64,000 nt of DNA from Streptomyces sp. NBC_01431 (GCF_036231355.1 NZ_CP109496.1:5952001-6016000), one strand, 5' to 3'; counted from the stretch's first letter, positions 32,369 to 41,425 are shown. Notes: a model not told the origin generated them from the letters alone. Numbers and translations: made by a program.

Positions 32369-33571
32369 GTGGCAGCACCGCAGAACTACCTCGCAGTCAT
32401 CAAGGTCATCGGTGTCGGCGGCGGTGGTGTCAATGCCATCAACCGAATGATCGAGGTCGGTCTCAAGGGCGTCGAGTTCATCGCGATCAACACTGACGCA
32501 CAAGCACTGTTGATGAGCGACGCCGACGTCAAGCTCGACGTCGGCCGTGAACTCACCCGCGGCCTCGGGGCCGGAGCCAACCCGGCAGTCGGCCGCAAGG
32601 CGGCAGAGGACCACCGCGAGGAGATCGAGGAGGTCCTCAAGGGGGCCGACATGGTCTTCGTCACCGCCGGCGAAGGCGGCGGCACCGGCACCGGCGGCGC
32701 CCCCGTCGTCGCCAACATCGCACGTTCGCTCGGCGCCCTGACGATCGGTGTGGTCACCCGCCCGTTCACCTTCGAGGGCCGGCGCCGCGCCAACCAGGCG
32801 GAGGACGGCATCGCCGAGCTCCGCGAAGAGGTCGACACCCTCATCGTCATTCCCAACGACCGGCTGCTGTCCATCTCGGACCGCCAGGTCAGCGTGCTCG
32901 ACGCGTTCAAGTCGGCCGACCAGGTGCTGCTCAGCGGTGTCCAGGGCATCACGGACCTGATCACCACGCCCGGTCTCATCAACCTCGACTTCGCCGACGT
33001 CAAGTCGGTCATGTCGGAAGCGGGTTCGGCGCTCATGGGCATCGGCTCGGCCCGCGGCGACGACCGCGCGGTCGCCGCCGCCGAGATGGCGATCTCCTCG
33101 CCGCTCCTGGAAGCCTCCATCGACGGCGCGCGCGGCGTCCTCCTCTCCATCTCCGGCGGCTCCGACCTCGGTCTCTTCGAGATCAACGAGGCGGCCCAGC
33201 TGGTCAGCGAGGCTGCCCACCCCGAGGCCAACATCATCTTCGGCGCGGTCATCGACGACGCCCTCGGCGACGAGGTGCGCGTCACGGTCATCGCGGCCGG
33301 CTTCGACGGCGGACAGCCGCCGGCCCGCCGCGACACCGTGCTCGGCGCCAACTCCAACAAGCGCGAGGAGCCCACCCCCTCGCGCCCGGTCGAGACCTCC
33401 CGCCCGCTCGGCGGACTCGGCACGGTGGGGACGCGCGAGGAGCCCCCGGCCCCGGCCCCGGTCGAGGTCGCCCCGGTCAACGAGGCCCCCGCCCCCTCGG
33501 CCATCCCGACGGCCCGTCCCTACCCGGACAGCCAGGCCGAAGAGCTGGACGTCCCGGACTTCCTCAAGTGA
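32369..33571 (+). CDS. ftsZ: Cell division GTPase FtsZ
   Basis: 400 aa from GTG 32369 (AAPQNYLAVIKVIGVGGGG), with GAGAGG upstream; GTG 32333 would add 12 residues not typical of the family. The GTP-binding signature FVTAGEGGGTGTGGAPVVA is near residue 100, and the T7 synergy loop NLDFADVKSVMSEAG is near 205. The variable linker (residues about 320-385) is Pro/Glu-rich, and the C-terminal conserved peptide ends EELDVPDFLK, binding FtsA-like and SepF partners. Forms the Z-ring and, in Streptomyces, ladders in sporulating hyphae. Confidence 0.97.
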   Translation: MAAPQNYLAVIKVIGVGGGGVNAINRMIEVGLKGVEFIAINTDAQALLMSDADVKLDVGRELTRGLGAGANPAVGRKAAEDHREEIEEVLKGADMVFVTAGEGGGTGTGGAPVVANIARSLGALTIGVVTRPFTFEGRRRANQAEDGIAELREEVDTLIVIPNDRLLSISDRQVSVLDAFKSADQVLLSGVQGITDLITTPGLINLDFADVKSVMSEAGSALMGIGSARGDDRAVAAAEMAISSPLLEASIDGARGVLLSISGGSDLGLFEINEAAQLVSEAAHPEANIIFGAVIDDALGDEVRVTVIAAGFDGGQPPARRDTVLGANSNKREEPTPSRPVETSRPLGGLGTVGTREEPPAPAPVEVAPVNEAPAPSAIPTARPYPDSQAEELDVPDFLK

Positions 33572-33576
33572 CCCGA

Positions 33577-33628
33577 CCGACATCGCGAAGCGGTCTCTTG
33601 AACCGACGTCTCGAAGCGGTCTCTTGAA
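33577..33628 (+). repeat. 26-bp tandem duplication between ftsZ and ylmD
   Basis: Two adjacent 26-bp copies (33577-33602 and 33603-33628) differ at only two positions; each contains CGAAGCGGTCTCTTGAA. The second copy ends directly before the GTG at 33629. Confidence 0.85.
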
Positions 33629-34357
33629 GTGATACGAGAGCAGGACACAGTGAGCGGCGCGCACTTCGCTTTCACCGACCGGTGGGGTGGGGTGAGCGCC
33701 GTTCCGTACGAGGAGCTCAACCTCGGCGGTGCGGTCGGCGACGATCCCGCTTCGGTACTGACCAACCGGGAACTCGCCGCCAAGTCGCTCGGGATCGACC
33801 AGGCCCGGGTGGTCTGGATGAACCAGGTGCACGGACGTGAGGTCGCCGTGGTCGACGGGCCCTGGGGCCCCGACGGCGCGCCCGCCGTGGACGCGGTGGT
33901 GACGGCGCGCCGGGGAACCCCGCTCGCCGTGCTCACCGCGGACTGCACTCCGGTCCTGCTCGCCGACCCCGTGGCGGGGGTCGCGGCCGCCGCCCACGCG
34001 GGGCGGCCCGGAATGGTCGCGGGCGTGGTGCCCGCCGCGGTCGCCGCGATGGTCTCGCTCGGCGCCGACCCGGCCAGGATCCTCGCCCGTACCGGGCCCG
34101 CGGTCTGCGGGCGCTGCTACGAAGTGCCCGAGCGGATGCGGGCCGAGGTCGCCGAAGCCGAGCCCGCCGCCTGGTCCGAGACCAGTTGGGGCACGCCCGC
34201 GGTGGACGTCACCGCCGGCGTGCACGCGCAGCTCACCGCGCTCGGTGTCACGGACCTGGTGGCCTCGCCGGTCTGCACGCTCGAATCGGGTGACCACTTC
34301 TCGTACCGCCGCGACCGCACCACGGGGCGGCTCGCCGGATATGTCTGGCTGGACTGA
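33629..34357 (+). CDS. ylmD: YlmD/YfiH (laccase-domain) family protein
   Basis: 242 aa. DUF152/polyphenol-oxidase-like fold, now known in relatives as purine-nucleoside phosphorylase or peptidoglycan-amidation editing enzymes; which applies here is not clear. Metal-site motifs: WMNQVHGREVAVVDG (His), VLTADCTPVLLAD (Cys) and AAAHAGRPGMVAGVV (His). NLGGAVGDDPASVLTNRELAA is typical. GTG 33650, with GAGCAGGA upstream, is an alternative start that would shorten it by seven residues. Part of the conserved ftsZ-ylmDE-sepF-ylmG-divIVA block. Confidence 0.9.
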   Translation: MIREQDTVSGAHFAFTDRWGGVSAVPYEELNLGGAVGDDPASVLTNRELAAKSLGIDQARVVWMNQVHGREVAVVDGPWGPDGAPAVDAVVTARRGTPLAVLTADCTPVLLADPVAGVAAAAHAGRPGMVAGVVPAAVAAMVSLGADPARILARTGPAVCGRCYEVPERMRAEVAEAEPAAWSETSWGTPAVDVTAGVHAQLTALGVTDLVASPVCTLESGDHFSYRRDRTTGRLAGYVWLD

Positions 34358-34360
34358 CTC

Positions 34361-35080
34361 ATGACGGATCGCAAGACGGAACTCGCCGCGAATCTGGCCC
34401 AGGTGGAGGAACGTATCGCCACGGCCTGTGCCGCGGCCGGTCGCAAGCGGGCGGATGTGACCCTCATCGTGGTCACCAAGACCTACCCGGCGAGCGATGT
34501 GCGGCTGCTGCACGAACTGGGCGTACGCCATGTCGCGGAGAACCGGGACCAGGACGCGGCCCCCAAGGCGGCGGCCTGTGCGGATCTCGATCTGACCTGG
34601 CACTTCGTGGGTCAGTTGCAGACGAACAAGGTTCGTTCTGTTGCCAGTTATGCCGATATGGTGCAGTCGATCGACCGTGCCAAGCTCGTCGCGTCGCTCT
34701 CGGCCGCGGCGGTCGGCGCCGACCGGGAGCTGGGTTGTCTCATCCAGGTCGCGCTGGACGCCGAGTCCGGCGCCCGAGGTGAGCGCGGCGGCGTGGCGCC
34801 GGACGGAATCGGTGAGTTGGCGGCTCTGGTCGCCGAGGCACCCGGGCTTCGGCTCGATGGTCTGATGACCGTCGCGCCGCTGGCGGGCCGGTACGCGGGG
34901 CGCCAACGGGCCGCCTTCGAGCGGCTGCTGGAATTCTCATCCCGCCTGCGCGCGGACCATCCGGCTGCGAACATGGTGTCAGCAGGGATGAGTGCGGACC
35001 TCGAAGAGGCCGTGGCGGCCGGAGCGACACATGTACGCATCGGAACGGCGGTACTCGGAGTCCGACCCCGGCTCGGGTAA
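34361..35080 (+). CDS. ylmE: YggS/YlmE family PLP-homeostasis protein
   Basis: 239 aa TIM-barrel protein that binds pyridoxal phosphate through the Lys in LIVVTKTYPASDVRLLHELG (residue about 39). Further motifs: WHFVGQLQTNKVRSV, VQSIDRAKL, LIQVALDAE, GLRLDGLMTVAP, SAGMSADLEEAVAAGATHVRIGTAVLG (phosphate-binding end). The family keeps vitamin B6 vitamers balanced rather than acting as an enzyme. It begins 3 bp after ylmD stops. Confidence 0.93.
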   Translation: MTDRKTELAANLAQVEERIATACAAAGRKRADVTLIVVTKTYPASDVRLLHELGVRHVAENRDQDAAPKAAACADLDLTWHFVGQLQTNKVRSVASYADMVQSIDRAKLVASLSAAAVGADRELGCLIQVALDAESGARGERGGVAPDGIGELAALVAEAPGLRLDGLMTVAPLAGRYAGRQRAAFERLLEFSSRLRADHPAANMVSAGMSADLEEAVAAGATHVRIGTAVLGVRPRLG

Positions 35081-35220
35081 CGTCGCGAAGCAAGTCGGAC
35101 CACAGCAGAAAATATGGTCATTCCCACTCTTCGGTGGGTGGACCGCGTGGATCGTGGGCCCTTGGTGACGCTGCCAGTTGGCGACCGGAGCGATCCACCA
35201 CAGAGCGGAGGAATCTGAGC

Positions 35221-35838
35221 ATGGCCGGCGCGATGCGCAAGATGGCGGTCTACCTCGGCCTCGTGGAGGACGATGGGTACGACGGCCGGGGGTTCGACCC
35301 CGACGACGATTTCGAACCCGAGCCCGAACCGGAGCGCGACCGTCGGCGGCACCAGCCTCCGCACCAGTCCACGCTCCAGGATGAACGGGACGAACCGGTA
35401 CGAGTGCCTCAGCCCGCGGCCCCGAGAGAACCGGTTCAGCTACCGGCAGAAAGCGGACGTCCGGCACGAATCGCCCCCGTGGCGTCCATCACACCTGAAC
35501 GTCCGAACCTGGAGAAGAACGCACCGGTGATCATGCCCAAGGTCGTGTCCGAGCGGGAGCCCTACCGCATCACCACGCTGCACCCGCGGACCTACAACGA
35601 GGCCCGTACCATCGGGGAACACTTCCGCGAGGGCACCCCGGTGATCATGAATCTCACGGAGATGGACGACACGGACGCGAAGCGACTTGTCGACTTTGCC
35701 GCCGGACTCGTCTTCGGGCTGCATGGCAGCATTGAGCGGGTGACGCAGAAGGTGTTCCTGCTGTCTCCTGCTAACGTCGATGTCACGGCGGAGGACAAGG
35801 CCCGCATCGCAGAGGGCGGTTTCTTCAACCAGAGCTGA
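35221..35838 (+). CDS. sepF: Cell division protein SepF
   Basis: 205 aa. N-terminal amphipathic membrane-targeting helix MRKMAVYLGLVED, then an acidic, disordered linker (FDPDDDFEPEPEPERD; residues about 20-115) and the SepF core (ITTLHPRTYNEARTIGEHFREGTPVIMNLTEMDDTDAKRLVDFAAGLVFGLHGSIERVTQKVFLLSPANVDV). It tethers FtsZ to the membrane. ATG 35221 is chosen for GGAGGAATCTGAGC upstream; in-frame upstream sequence lacks signals. Confidence 0.96.
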   Translation: MAGAMRKMAVYLGLVEDDGYDGRGFDPDDDFEPEPEPERDRRRHQPPHQSTLQDERDEPVRVPQPAAPREPVQLPAESGRPARIAPVASITPERPNLEKNAPVIMPKVVSEREPYRITTLHPRTYNEARTIGEHFREGTPVIMNLTEMDDTDAKRLVDFAAGLVFGLHGSIERVTQKVFLLSPANVDVTAEDKARIAEGGFFNQS

Positions 35839-35910
35839 GACACGACACCGGGAACAATCCGGCCGATACCAGGCCGGTGGCTTTGAGGCAAGGGGAGAGG
35901 GAAGCGCGAG

Positions 35911-36195
35911 ATGGGCGTCGCACAACAGGTGGTCTACATCGCGCTGATGTGCTTCCTCATCGTGCTGATCTTCCGGCTCGTCATGGACTACGTCTTCCAG
36001 TTCGCCCGTTCATGGGAACCCGGTAAGGCGATGGTGGTCGTTCTTGAGGCCACCTACACTGTCACCGATCCACCGCTCAAGCTTCTGCGGCGGTTCATTC
36101 CGCCGCTGCGTCTCGGGGGCGTGGCACTCGACCTGTCCTTCTTCGTTCTGATGATTATCGTTTCCGTTCTGATCAGCATCGTGGTCAGGCTGTGA
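35911..36195 (+). CDS. ylmG: YggT family membrane protein YlmG
   Basis: 94 aa. Two hydrophobic segments (VYIALMCFLIVLIFRLVMDYVFQ and LDLSFFVLMIIVSVLISIVVRL) flank the conserved loop TDPPLKLLRRFIPPLRLGG. Conserved beside sepF and divIVA in Gram-positive bacteria and linked to division-site membrane organisation. ATG with GGGGAGAGGG upstream. It lies 49 bp before divIVA. Confidence 0.92.
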   Translation: MGVAQQVVYIALMCFLIVLIFRLVMDYVFQFARSWEPGKAMVVVLEATYTVTDPPLKLLRRFIPPLRLGGVALDLSFFVLMIIVSVLISIVVRL

Positions 36196-36244
36196 ACGAT
36201 ACGGTCCTGCCGACTGCCGACGACTACGTAGAGGTGAAGAAGAG

Positions 36245-37414
36245 ATGCCGCTGACCCCCGAGGACGTGCGGAACAAGCAGTTCACGACCGTCCGCCTCCG
36301 AGAAGGCTATGACGAGGACGAGGTCGATGCCTTCCTCGACGAGGTCGAGTCCGAGCTGACGCGACTGCTCCGCGAGAACGAGGATCTGCGCGCCAAGCTG
36401 GCCGCCGCCACCCGCGCCGCCGCGCAGAACCAGCAGCAGCAGGGCATGCGCAAGCCGGAGCCGCAGGACGGCCGAGGCCCGGGTGCTCCCGTGCCCGCCG
36501 CCATATCCGGTCCGCCGCAGGTCCAGCAGCAGCCGCAGATGGGTCCGCCCCAGCTGCCCAGCGGTGCGCCGCAGCTGCCCGCAGGACCTGGCGGTCACGG
36601 CCCGCAGGGCCAGCACGGCCAGGGTCCGATGGGCCAGGGTCCGATGGGGCAGGGCCCCATGGGTCAGGGTCCGATGGGCCAGAACCAGCTGGGCCAGGGT
36701 CCGATGGGCCAGAACCAGCTCGGCCAGGGCCCCATGGGCCAGATGGGCGGCCCCATGGGCGGCCACGGCCCGCAGATGGGACAGCCGGCCCAGGCTCCCG
36801 GTGGCGACAGCGCCGCCCGGGTGCTCTCCCTCGCCCAGCAGACCGCCGACCAGGCGATCGCGGAGGCCCGTTCCGAGGCCAACAAGATCGTCGGCGAGGC
36901 CCGGTCGCGCGCCGAGGGCCTGGAGCGGGACGCCCGTGCCAAGGCGGACGCCCTGGAGCGGGACGCGCAGGAGAAGCACCGCGTCGCGATGGGCTCCCTG
37001 GAGTCCGCCCGCGCCACGCTGGAGCGCAAGGTCGAGGACCTGCGCGGCTTCGAGCGCGAGTACCGCACGCGGCTGAAGTCCTACCTGGAGTCGCAGCTGC
37101 GTCAGCTGGAGACCCAGGCCGACGACTCGCTCGCGCCGCCGCGCACCCCGGCGACCGCGTCGCTGCCGCCGGCTCCGCAGATGAGCGGTTCCATGGCGTC
37201 GGCCGGTGCCGGTGCCATGGGGCACACGATGGGTGGCCAGCCGTCCATGGGTGGCCAGCAGTCCATGTCGAGCGCGCCGTCCTACGGTGGCCAGCAGCAG
37301 ATGTCGCCGGCCATGACCCAGCCGATGGCGCCGGTGCGGCCGCAGGGGCCCTCGCCCATGCAGCAGGCTCCGTCGCCGATGCGGGGCTTCCTGATCGACG
37401 AGGACGACAACTGA
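36245..37414 (+). CDS. divIVA: Polar growth determinant DivIVA
   Basis: 389 aa. N-terminal membrane-curvature domain PLTPEDVRNKQFTTVRLREGYDEDEVDAFLDEVE followed by coiled coil to about residue 60. A low-complexity linker (residues about 60-195) contains six GPMGQ units and two NQLGQ units. A second coiled coil (SAARVLSLAQQTADQAIAEARSEANKIVGEARSRAEG and on, residues about 197-300) precedes a Met/Gln/Gly/Ser-rich tail. Marks hyphal tips and directs apical wall growth; essential in Streptomyces. Last gene of the cluster, followed by a strong terminator. Confidence 0.96.
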   Translation: MPLTPEDVRNKQFTTVRLREGYDEDEVDAFLDEVESELTRLLRENEDLRAKLAAATRAAAQNQQQQGMRKPEPQDGRGPGAPVPAAISGPPQVQQQPQMGPPQLPSGAPQLPAGPGGHGPQGQHGQGPMGQGPMGQGPMGQGPMGQNQLGQGPMGQNQLGQGPMGQMGGPMGGHGPQMGQPAQAPGGDSAARVLSLAQQTADQAIAEARSEANKIVGEARSRAEGLERDARAKADALERDAQEKHRVAMGSLESARATLERKVEDLRGFEREYRTRLKSYLESQLRQLETQADDSLAPPRTPATASLPPAPQMSGSMASAGAGAMGHTMGGQPSMGGQQSMSSAPSYGGQQQMSPAMTQPMAPVRPQGPSPMQQAPSPMRGFLIDEDDN

Positions 37415-37458
37415 CGGGCTCTGCGCGCGTGACACGCGCGTAGCCGTCGGCAGGCTGC

Positions 37459-37498
37459 AAGGGCCGGGCCCCTGGATTCCCAGGGGCCCGGCCCTTTT
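37459..37498 (+). terminator. Terminator of the dcw cluster
   Basis: AAGGGCCGGGCCCCTGG (37459-37475), loop ATTC, CCAGGGGCCCGGCCCTT (37480-37496): a perfect 17-bp stem running into TTTT. It is one of the few hairpins here with a T-tract. Confidence 0.92.
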
Positions 37499-37649
37499 GC
37501 GCTGCGCGGTCCTGAGCACAACCGGTGCGGCGTTGCGAGCCCGCGCTTGAGGACGAGCGTCCTCAAGGATCGAACGGTGTCTGGGGCCAAGCTGGGGGCC
37601 GCGCCCGCACCTCACCCCCGGAGGTCTCGGCAAGGGGCGGGGGAAACCG

Positions 37650-37687
37650 CGACGGCCCGCCCCCGAAATTCCGGGAGCGGGCCGTCG
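37650..37687 (-). terminator. Terminator of ileS
   Basis: CGACGGCCCGC (37650-37660) pairs with GCGGGCCGTCG (37677-37687); an inner CCCG/CGGG stem extends the hairpin around an AT-rich loop. It lies 32 bp beyond the ileS stop codon. Confidence 0.7.
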
Positions 37688-37718
37688 ACGGGCGGGGCTT
37701 CTACGCCTTGCGGGGTCG

Positions 37719-40700
37719 TTACGCCTTGCGGAGGTGGAACGTCAGCGACAGCGGCTCGTCCGTGAAGGCGGGGCCGTACGTCCCGTCGGGCTCGCCCGGC
37801 GCGTAGTCCGTCGCCAGGACCTCGTCCGCGATCAGGTCCGCGTGGGCCGTCAGCGCCGAGGAGACCTCCGCGTCCGCGGACCGCCACCGCACCGCGATCC
37901 GGTCCGCCACATCGAGGCCGCTGTTCTTGCGCGCCTCCTGGATCAGCCGGATCGCGTCGCGAGCCAGGCCCGCGAGCCGCAGTTCGGGCGTGATCTCCAG
38001 GTCAAGAGCGACCGTCGCGCCCGAGTCGGACGCCACCGACCAGCCCTCGCGCGGCGTCTCCGTGATGATCACCTCGTCGGGCGCCAGCGACACCCGCTCG
38101 CCGTTGACCTCCACCGAGGCCTCGCCCGTGTCCCGCAGGGACGCCGACAGTGCTGCCGCGTCGGCGGCGGCCACCGCCTTCGCCACGTCCTGGACGCCCT
38201 TGCCGAAGCGCTTGCCCAGCGCGCGGAAGTTGGCCTTGGCCGTGGTGTCGACCAGGGAGCCGCCCACCTCGGAGAGGGAGGCCAGGGACGAGACGTTCAG
38301 CTCCTCCGTGATCTGCGCGTGCAGCTCGGGGGAGAGGGTCTCGAAGCCCGCCACGGCGACCAGCGCCCGCGACAAAGGCTGCCGCGTCTTGACGCCCGAC
38401 TCCGCACGCGTGGCACGGCCCAGCTCCACCAGGCGGCGCACCAGCGCCATCTGCCGCGACAGCGCCGGGTCGATCGACGCCTCGTCGGCCGTCGGCCAGG
38501 AGGAGAGGTGGACCGACTCGGGGGCGTCCGGCGTCACCGGGACCACCATGTCCTGCCAGACCCGCTCGGTGATGAACGGCGTCAGCGGGGCCATCAGCCG
38601 CGTGATCGTCTCGACCACGTCGTGCAGGGTGCGCAGCGCCGCCTTGTCGCCCTGCCAGAAGCGGCGGCGCGAGCGGCGTACGTACCAGTTGGAGAGGTCG
38701 TCGACGAAGGAGGAGAGCGCCTTGCCCGCCTTCTGGGTGTCGTACGACTCCAGGGCCGAAGTCACCTGTCCCACCAGCGAGTTGAGCTCGCCGAGCAGCC
38801 AGCGGTCCAGGACCGTGCGGTCGGCCGGGGCCGGGTCCGCCGCGCTGGGTGCCCAGTTGGAGGTGCGGGCGTACAGGGCCTGGAAGGCGACCGTGTTCCA
38901 GTAGGTGAGGAGGGTCTTGCGCACCACCTCCTGGATCGTGCCGTGGCCGACCCGGCGGGCCGCCCAGGGGGAGCCGCCGGCCGCCATGAACCAGCGCACC
39001 GCGTCCGCGCCGTGCTGGTCCATGAGCGCGATCGGCTCCAGGGTGTTGCCCAGGTGCTTGGACATCTTGCGGCCGTCCTCGGCGAGGATGTGGCCGAGGC
39101 ACACCACGTTCTCGTACGACGACTTGTCGAAGACCAGGGTGCCGACCGCCATCAGCGTGTAGAACCAGCCGCGGGTCTGGTCGATGGCCTCGGAGATGAA
39201 CTGCGCCGGGTAGCGGGACTCGAAGAGTTCCTTGTTCTGGTGCGGGTAGCCCCACTGCGCGAACGGCATCGAACCCGAGTCGTACCAGGCGTCGATGACC
39301 TCCGGGACGCGCACCGCTTCGAGCGAGCAGCCCTCGTGCGTGCAGGTGAACGTCACGGCGTCGATGTACGGGCGGTGCGGGTCCAGGGCGGACTGGTCCG
39401 TGCCGGTCAGCTCGCTCAGCTCCGCGCGCGAGCCGACGCAGGTGAGGTGGTTCTCCTCGCAGCGCCAGATCGGCAGCGGGGTGCCCCAGTAGCGGTTGCG
39501 GGACAGCGCCCAGTCGATGTTGTTGTTCAGCCAGTCGCCGAAGCGGCCCTGCTTGACCGACTCAGGGAACCAGTTGGTCTTCTCGTTCTCCCGCAGCATC
39601 GCGTCCTTGACGGCGGTGGTGCGGATGTACCAGGACGGCTGCGCGTAGTAGAGCAGCGCGGTGTGGCAGCGCCAGCAGTGCGGGTAGCTGTGCTCGTACG
39701 GGACGTGCCGGAACAGCAGCCCACGCTCCCGCAGGTCCTCGGTGAGCTTCTCGTCGGCCTTCTTGAAGAAGACGCCGCCGACCAGCGGGACGTCCTCCTC
39801 GAAGGTGCCGTCGGGACGGACCGGGTTCACCACCGGCAGTCCGTACGCCCGGCAGACCAGGAGGTCGTCGGCGCCGAAGGCGGGGGACTGGTGCACCAGA
39901 CCCGTACCGTCCTCGGTCGTCACGTACTCCGCGTTCACCACGTAGTGGGCGGGCGCGGGGAACTCCACGAGCTCGAACGGGCGCTGATAGGTCCAGCGCT
40001 CCATCTCGGCGCCGGTGAACGACTGGCCGGTGGTCTCCCAGCCCTCGCCGAGGGCCTTCGCCAGCAGCGGCTCGGCGACGACCAGCTTCTCCTCGCCGTT
40101 CGTCGCGACGACGTAGCTGACCTCCGGGTGAGCCGCGACGGCCGTGTTGGACACCAGGGTCCACGGGGTCGTCGTCCACACCAGGAGAGCCGCCTCGCCC
40201 GCGAGCGGGCCGCCGGTCAGCGGGAAGCGGACGAAGACCGACGGGTCGACGACCGTCTCGTAGCCCTGCGCCAGCTCGTGGTCGGAGAGGCCGGTGCCGC
40301 AGCGCGGGCACCAGGGGGCGACGCGGTGGTCCTGGACCAGCAGGTCCTTGTTGAAGATCTCCTTCAGCGACCACCAGACGGACTCGACGTACGCCGGGTC
40401 CATGGTGCGGTAGGCGCCGTCGAGGTCGGTCCAGTAGCCCATGCGGGTCGTGAGAGCGGCGAAGGCGTCGGTGTGGCGGGTCACGGACTCGCGGCACTTG
40501 GCGTTGAACTCGGCGATGCCGTACGCCTCGATGTCCTTCTTGCCGTTGAAGCCGAGTTCCTTCTCGACCGCCAGCTCGACGGGCAGGCCGTGGCAGTCCC
40601 AGCCGGCCTTGCGGGCCACGTGGTAGCCGCGCATCGTGCGGAAGCGGGGGAAGACGTCCTTGAAGACGCGGGCCTCGATGTGGTGCGCGCCCGGCATGCC

Positions 40701-40859
40701 GTTGGCGGTGGGCGGGCCCTCGTAGAAGACCCACTCGGGGCGGCCCTCGGACTGTTCGAGGCTCTTGGCGAAGACCTTGGACTGCTCCCAGAAGTCGAGC
40801 ACGGCGTGCTCAAGGGCGGGCAGGTCGACCTGGGCGGGCACCTGGCGGTACTGCGACAT
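37719..40859 (-). CDS. ileS: Isoleucyl-tRNA synthetase IleS
   Basis: 1046 aa class I aminoacyl-tRNA synthetase. The HIGH-type motif reads PPTANGMPGAHHIEARVF near residue 48; KMSKHLGN is the KMSKS motif near residue 600. Editing-domain and zinc-type pairs (CPRCG, CWRCH) are visible. The length and the GAHH and KMSKH variants fit the IleRS type 2 group, whose members are less sensitive to mupirocin (family knowledge; not shown here). ATG 40859 (SQYRQVPAQVDLPALEHAVLDFWEQ) has GGAGGA upstream, which is the sequestered SD of the T-box leader. The stop is TAA, rare in this genome type. Confidence 0.96.
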   Translation of the reverse strand: MSQYRQVPAQVDLPALEHAVLDFWEQSKVFAKSLEQSEGRPEWVFYEGPPTANGMPGAHHIEARVFKDVFPRFRTMRGYHVARKAGWDCHGLPVELAVEKELGFNGKKDIEAYGIAEFNAKCRESVTRHTDAFAALTTRMGYWTDLDGAYRTMDPAYVESVWWSLKEIFNKDLLVQDHRVAPWCPRCGTGLSDHELAQGYETVVDPSVFVRFPLTGGPLAGEAALLVWTTTPWTLVSNTAVAAHPEVSYVVATNGEEKLVVAEPLLAKALGEGWETTGQSFTGAEMERWTYQRPFELVEFPAPAHYVVNAEYVTTEDGTGLVHQSPAFGADDLLVCRAYGLPVVNPVRPDGTFEEDVPLVGGVFFKKADEKLTEDLRERGLLFRHVPYEHSYPHCWRCHTALLYYAQPSWYIRTTAVKDAMLRENEKTNWFPESVKQGRFGDWLNNNIDWALSRNRYWGTPLPIWRCEENHLTCVGSRAELSELTGTDQSALDPHRPYIDAVTFTCTHEGCSLEAVRVPEVIDAWYDSGSMPFAQWGYPHQNKELFESRYPAQFISEAIDQTRGWFYTLMAVGTLVFDKSSYENVVCLGHILAEDGRKMSKHLGNTLEPIALMDQHGADAVRWFMAAGGSPWAARRVGHGTIQEVVRKTLLTYWNTVAFQALYARTSNWAPSAADPAPADRTVLDRWLLGELNSLVGQVTSALESYDTQKAGKALSSFVDDLSNWYVRRSRRRFWQGDKAALRTLHDVVETITRLMAPLTPFITERVWQDMVVPVTPDAPESVHLSSWPTADEASIDPALSRQMALVRRLVELGRATRAESGVKTRQPLSRALVAVAGFETLSPELHAQITEELNVSSLASLSEVGGSLVDTTAKANFRALGKRFGKGVQDVAKAVAAADAAALSASLRDTGEASVEVNGERVSLAPDEVIITETPREGWSVASDSGATVALDLEITPELRLAGLARDAIRLIQEARKNSGLDVADRIAVRWRSADAEVSSALTAHADLIADEVLATDYAPGEPDGTYGPAFTDEPLSLTFHLRKA

Positions 40860-40860
40860 C

Positions 40861-41140
40861 CGTTCATCCTCCGGCGGATCGTCGTGCGGTTCCGTCGGAG
40901 GGACGAGAGGCCGCCCTCGTGGGGCGCTCCCGCGGTACCACCCTCCTTGGCGGTGTGGGAACACACCGCCCCCTCATTGGGGTCGCGAAGCCGGGTCTAC
41001 TCGACCCCGCCGAACGCGGGGTCTTTCTTCCGGCGGCTCGGGGGTGATCTTCACCGCGCGCTCGCCTCCGGGCTCACACCGTCCCCGGATCGCTCTTGGC
41101 TGCGTACGCCGCTACTCGTCCCGTCCACGCCTCTCGCTGG
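40861..41140 (-). ncRNA. T-box riboswitch (translational type), Ile
   Basis: The minus strand carries the T-box sequence AGGGTGGTACCGCGG (40944-40930). The specifier candidate ATC (Ile) lies at 41048-41046, inside GGTGAAGATCACC. Instead of a terminator, the 3' end has CCTCCGACGG (40901-40892), complementary except at one base to CCGCCGGAGG (40877-40868), which contains the ileS SD. So uncharged tRNA-Ile is expected to free the SD. This translational form is established for actinobacterial ileS genes. A possible -10, TACACT (41150-41145), would start the leader near 41138. Confidence 0.95.
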
Positions 41141-41150
41141 GGCCAGTGTA

Positions 41151-41425
41151 CGGGGCCCGGCGGAGGACGGCCGACCGGTTTTCGGCGGGCCGGGGCGGGG
41201 GTGCGTCCGTGACCCGAATGGCCATACGGGCTCCGGCCAAGTCCGCGGCCGCCCGTCCGGCGGATTCACCGGGGCGGGAGCTGGGCACAACCGATGCAGG
41301 TTCGTCTCGGCGCCGGTCGGGGCGGGCCGAACCGGCGGCGTGCCCCGTTGCCGCGGCCCTGGGGTCGATTTATCGTCCCAGCACGATTCGCGAGCAAGAT
41401 CACAATATGTGAAGGGGCCGCGGCC
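41151..41425 (+). other. Upstream region of the DksA-like gene
   Basis: No gene seen. It must hold the promoters of both the ileS leader (minus) and the DksA-like gene (plus). An AT-richer stretch (ATTTATC at 41369-41375; CACAATATG at 41401-41409) precedes the latter, but I cannot assign boxes with confidence. Confidence 0.4.

Larger units (their letters stand above)
37415..37718. other. Convergent intergenic region divIVA / ileS
   Basis: 304 bases without a gene. Contains the divIVA terminator (37459-37498), the ileS terminator (37650-37687) and a copy of the last ileS codons and stop codon (37701-37709). Confidence 0.7.
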
